Source: a bacterium
GTDB lineage: Bacteria; Zhuqueibacterota; QNDG01; DSAB01
Assembly (NCBI GenBank): GCA_016931965.1
Contig: JAFGDT010000071.1
Coordinates: forward strand, 1-64,000
Reading direction: 5' to 3'
DNA: 64,000 nucleotides
Shown here: positions 63,912-64,000 of the stretch, in pieces
Layout: each line of letters starts with the position of its first letter
Position numbering within the stretch: the first letter of the stretch is position 1
Notes under the pieces: generated by a model
Told to the model about the DNA's origin: nothing
Database searches by the model: none
Seen by the model: only the letters and a program-made list of their open reading frames with translations
Made by a program: the position numbers and the translations under genes

Positions 63912-64000
63912 ATGACTAAATTATTTACACGTTTTTCTGAAGATTTACAGCTCAAAGGATTGTCACAAAAGACAAGCACCATGTTAACCATAGTCGCAAA
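63912..64000 (+). CDS. N-terminus of a tyrosine recombinase (cut by window edge)
   Basis: An ATG with GAGG upstream opens a frame that stays open to the window end. It begins MTKLFTRFSEDLQLKGLSQ and continues KTSTMLTIVA, the pattern of the SAM-like DNA-binding domain at the start of tyrosine recombinases/integrases (F.EDMQLRGLSxxT). The catalytic part lies beyond the window. It suggests a mobile element or integrase begins here. Confidence 0.55.
   Translation, partial: MTKLFTRFSEDLQLKGLSQKTSTMLTIVA

Noticed and set aside
1-64000. tRNA or rRNA genes
   Set aside because: No cloverleaf with a GGTTCGAATCC-type T-arm and acceptor stem was found on reading both strands, and no rRNA signature was seen. 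A covariance search would be needed to be certain.

Overview
The window reads as a chromosomal segment of an uncultured Gram-negative bacterium of the FCB superphylum, for example a KSB1-, Calditrichota- or Marinimicrobia-like lineage. The evidence is three adjacent secreted proteins ending in the type IX secretion (Por) sorting domain with its YPNPFNPET signature, a PorV-like outer-membrane protein, a TamA-TamB pair and many signal peptides. Base composition is moderate and no rRNA or tRNA gene was seen. The species cannot be fixed from the sequence alone.
Layout. 0-2.3 kb: lutB-lutC (lactate oxidation). 2.7-15.7 kb: a sigma-54 activator gene, a near-consensus -24/-12 promoter flanked by copies of a 16-bp dyad, then an operon of three type IX cargo proteins (a 14-blade LVIVD propeller protein, a small one-domain protein and an 1837-residue InlB-like repeat protein) and a PorV/PorQ-like protein. 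15.9-31 kb, all on the minus strand: an ABC exporter, a corrinoid-dependent methyl-transfer module (reductive activator, pterin methyltransferase, corrinoid protein, URO-D methyltransferase), esterases and a GH9 glucanase. Several genes here are decaying: a nonsense-interrupted esterase, a deleted and frameshifted MFS transporter, a shortened DUF1638-like gene and a URO-D remnant. 31.6-34 kb: two methyltransferases and a small gene, one of them laid out like an integron gene cassette, inside a pair of 34-bp direct repeats. 34-46 kb: aldehyde dehydrogenase, DUF362, DUF481-CorA-MscS (translationally coupled), TamA-TamB and a LapA-like protein. 46-49 kb: a glycosyltransferase and a GNAT protein. 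49.0-49.8 kb: non-coding DNA rich in repeats and hairpins.
49.9-57.1 kb holds a compact, mostly overlapping aromatic amino-acid operon: chorismate mutase, tyrA, aroA, aroE, aroC, aroK, aroB, aroQ and a YgiT-type zinc-finger gene. It is preceded by a complete transcription attenuator: a promoter, a 33-codon leader peptide with 6 Tyr and 6 Phe codons, an antiterminator and a terminator. 57.3-61.8 kb: nitroreductase, an R3H protein, CheY-like and CheB-like single-domain proteins, and transketolase. 61.9-64 kb: small accessory genes and, at the right edge, the beginning of a probable tyrosine recombinase.
The two best-supported regulatory systems are the sigma-54 circuit over the type IX cargo operon and the Tyr/Phe attenuator over the aro operon. 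The most interesting metabolic proposal is that the esterases, transporter and corrinoid methyltransferases once formed, or still partly form, a pathway that releases and O-demethylates plant-derived methoxylated aromatics. That proposal is inference from gene content.
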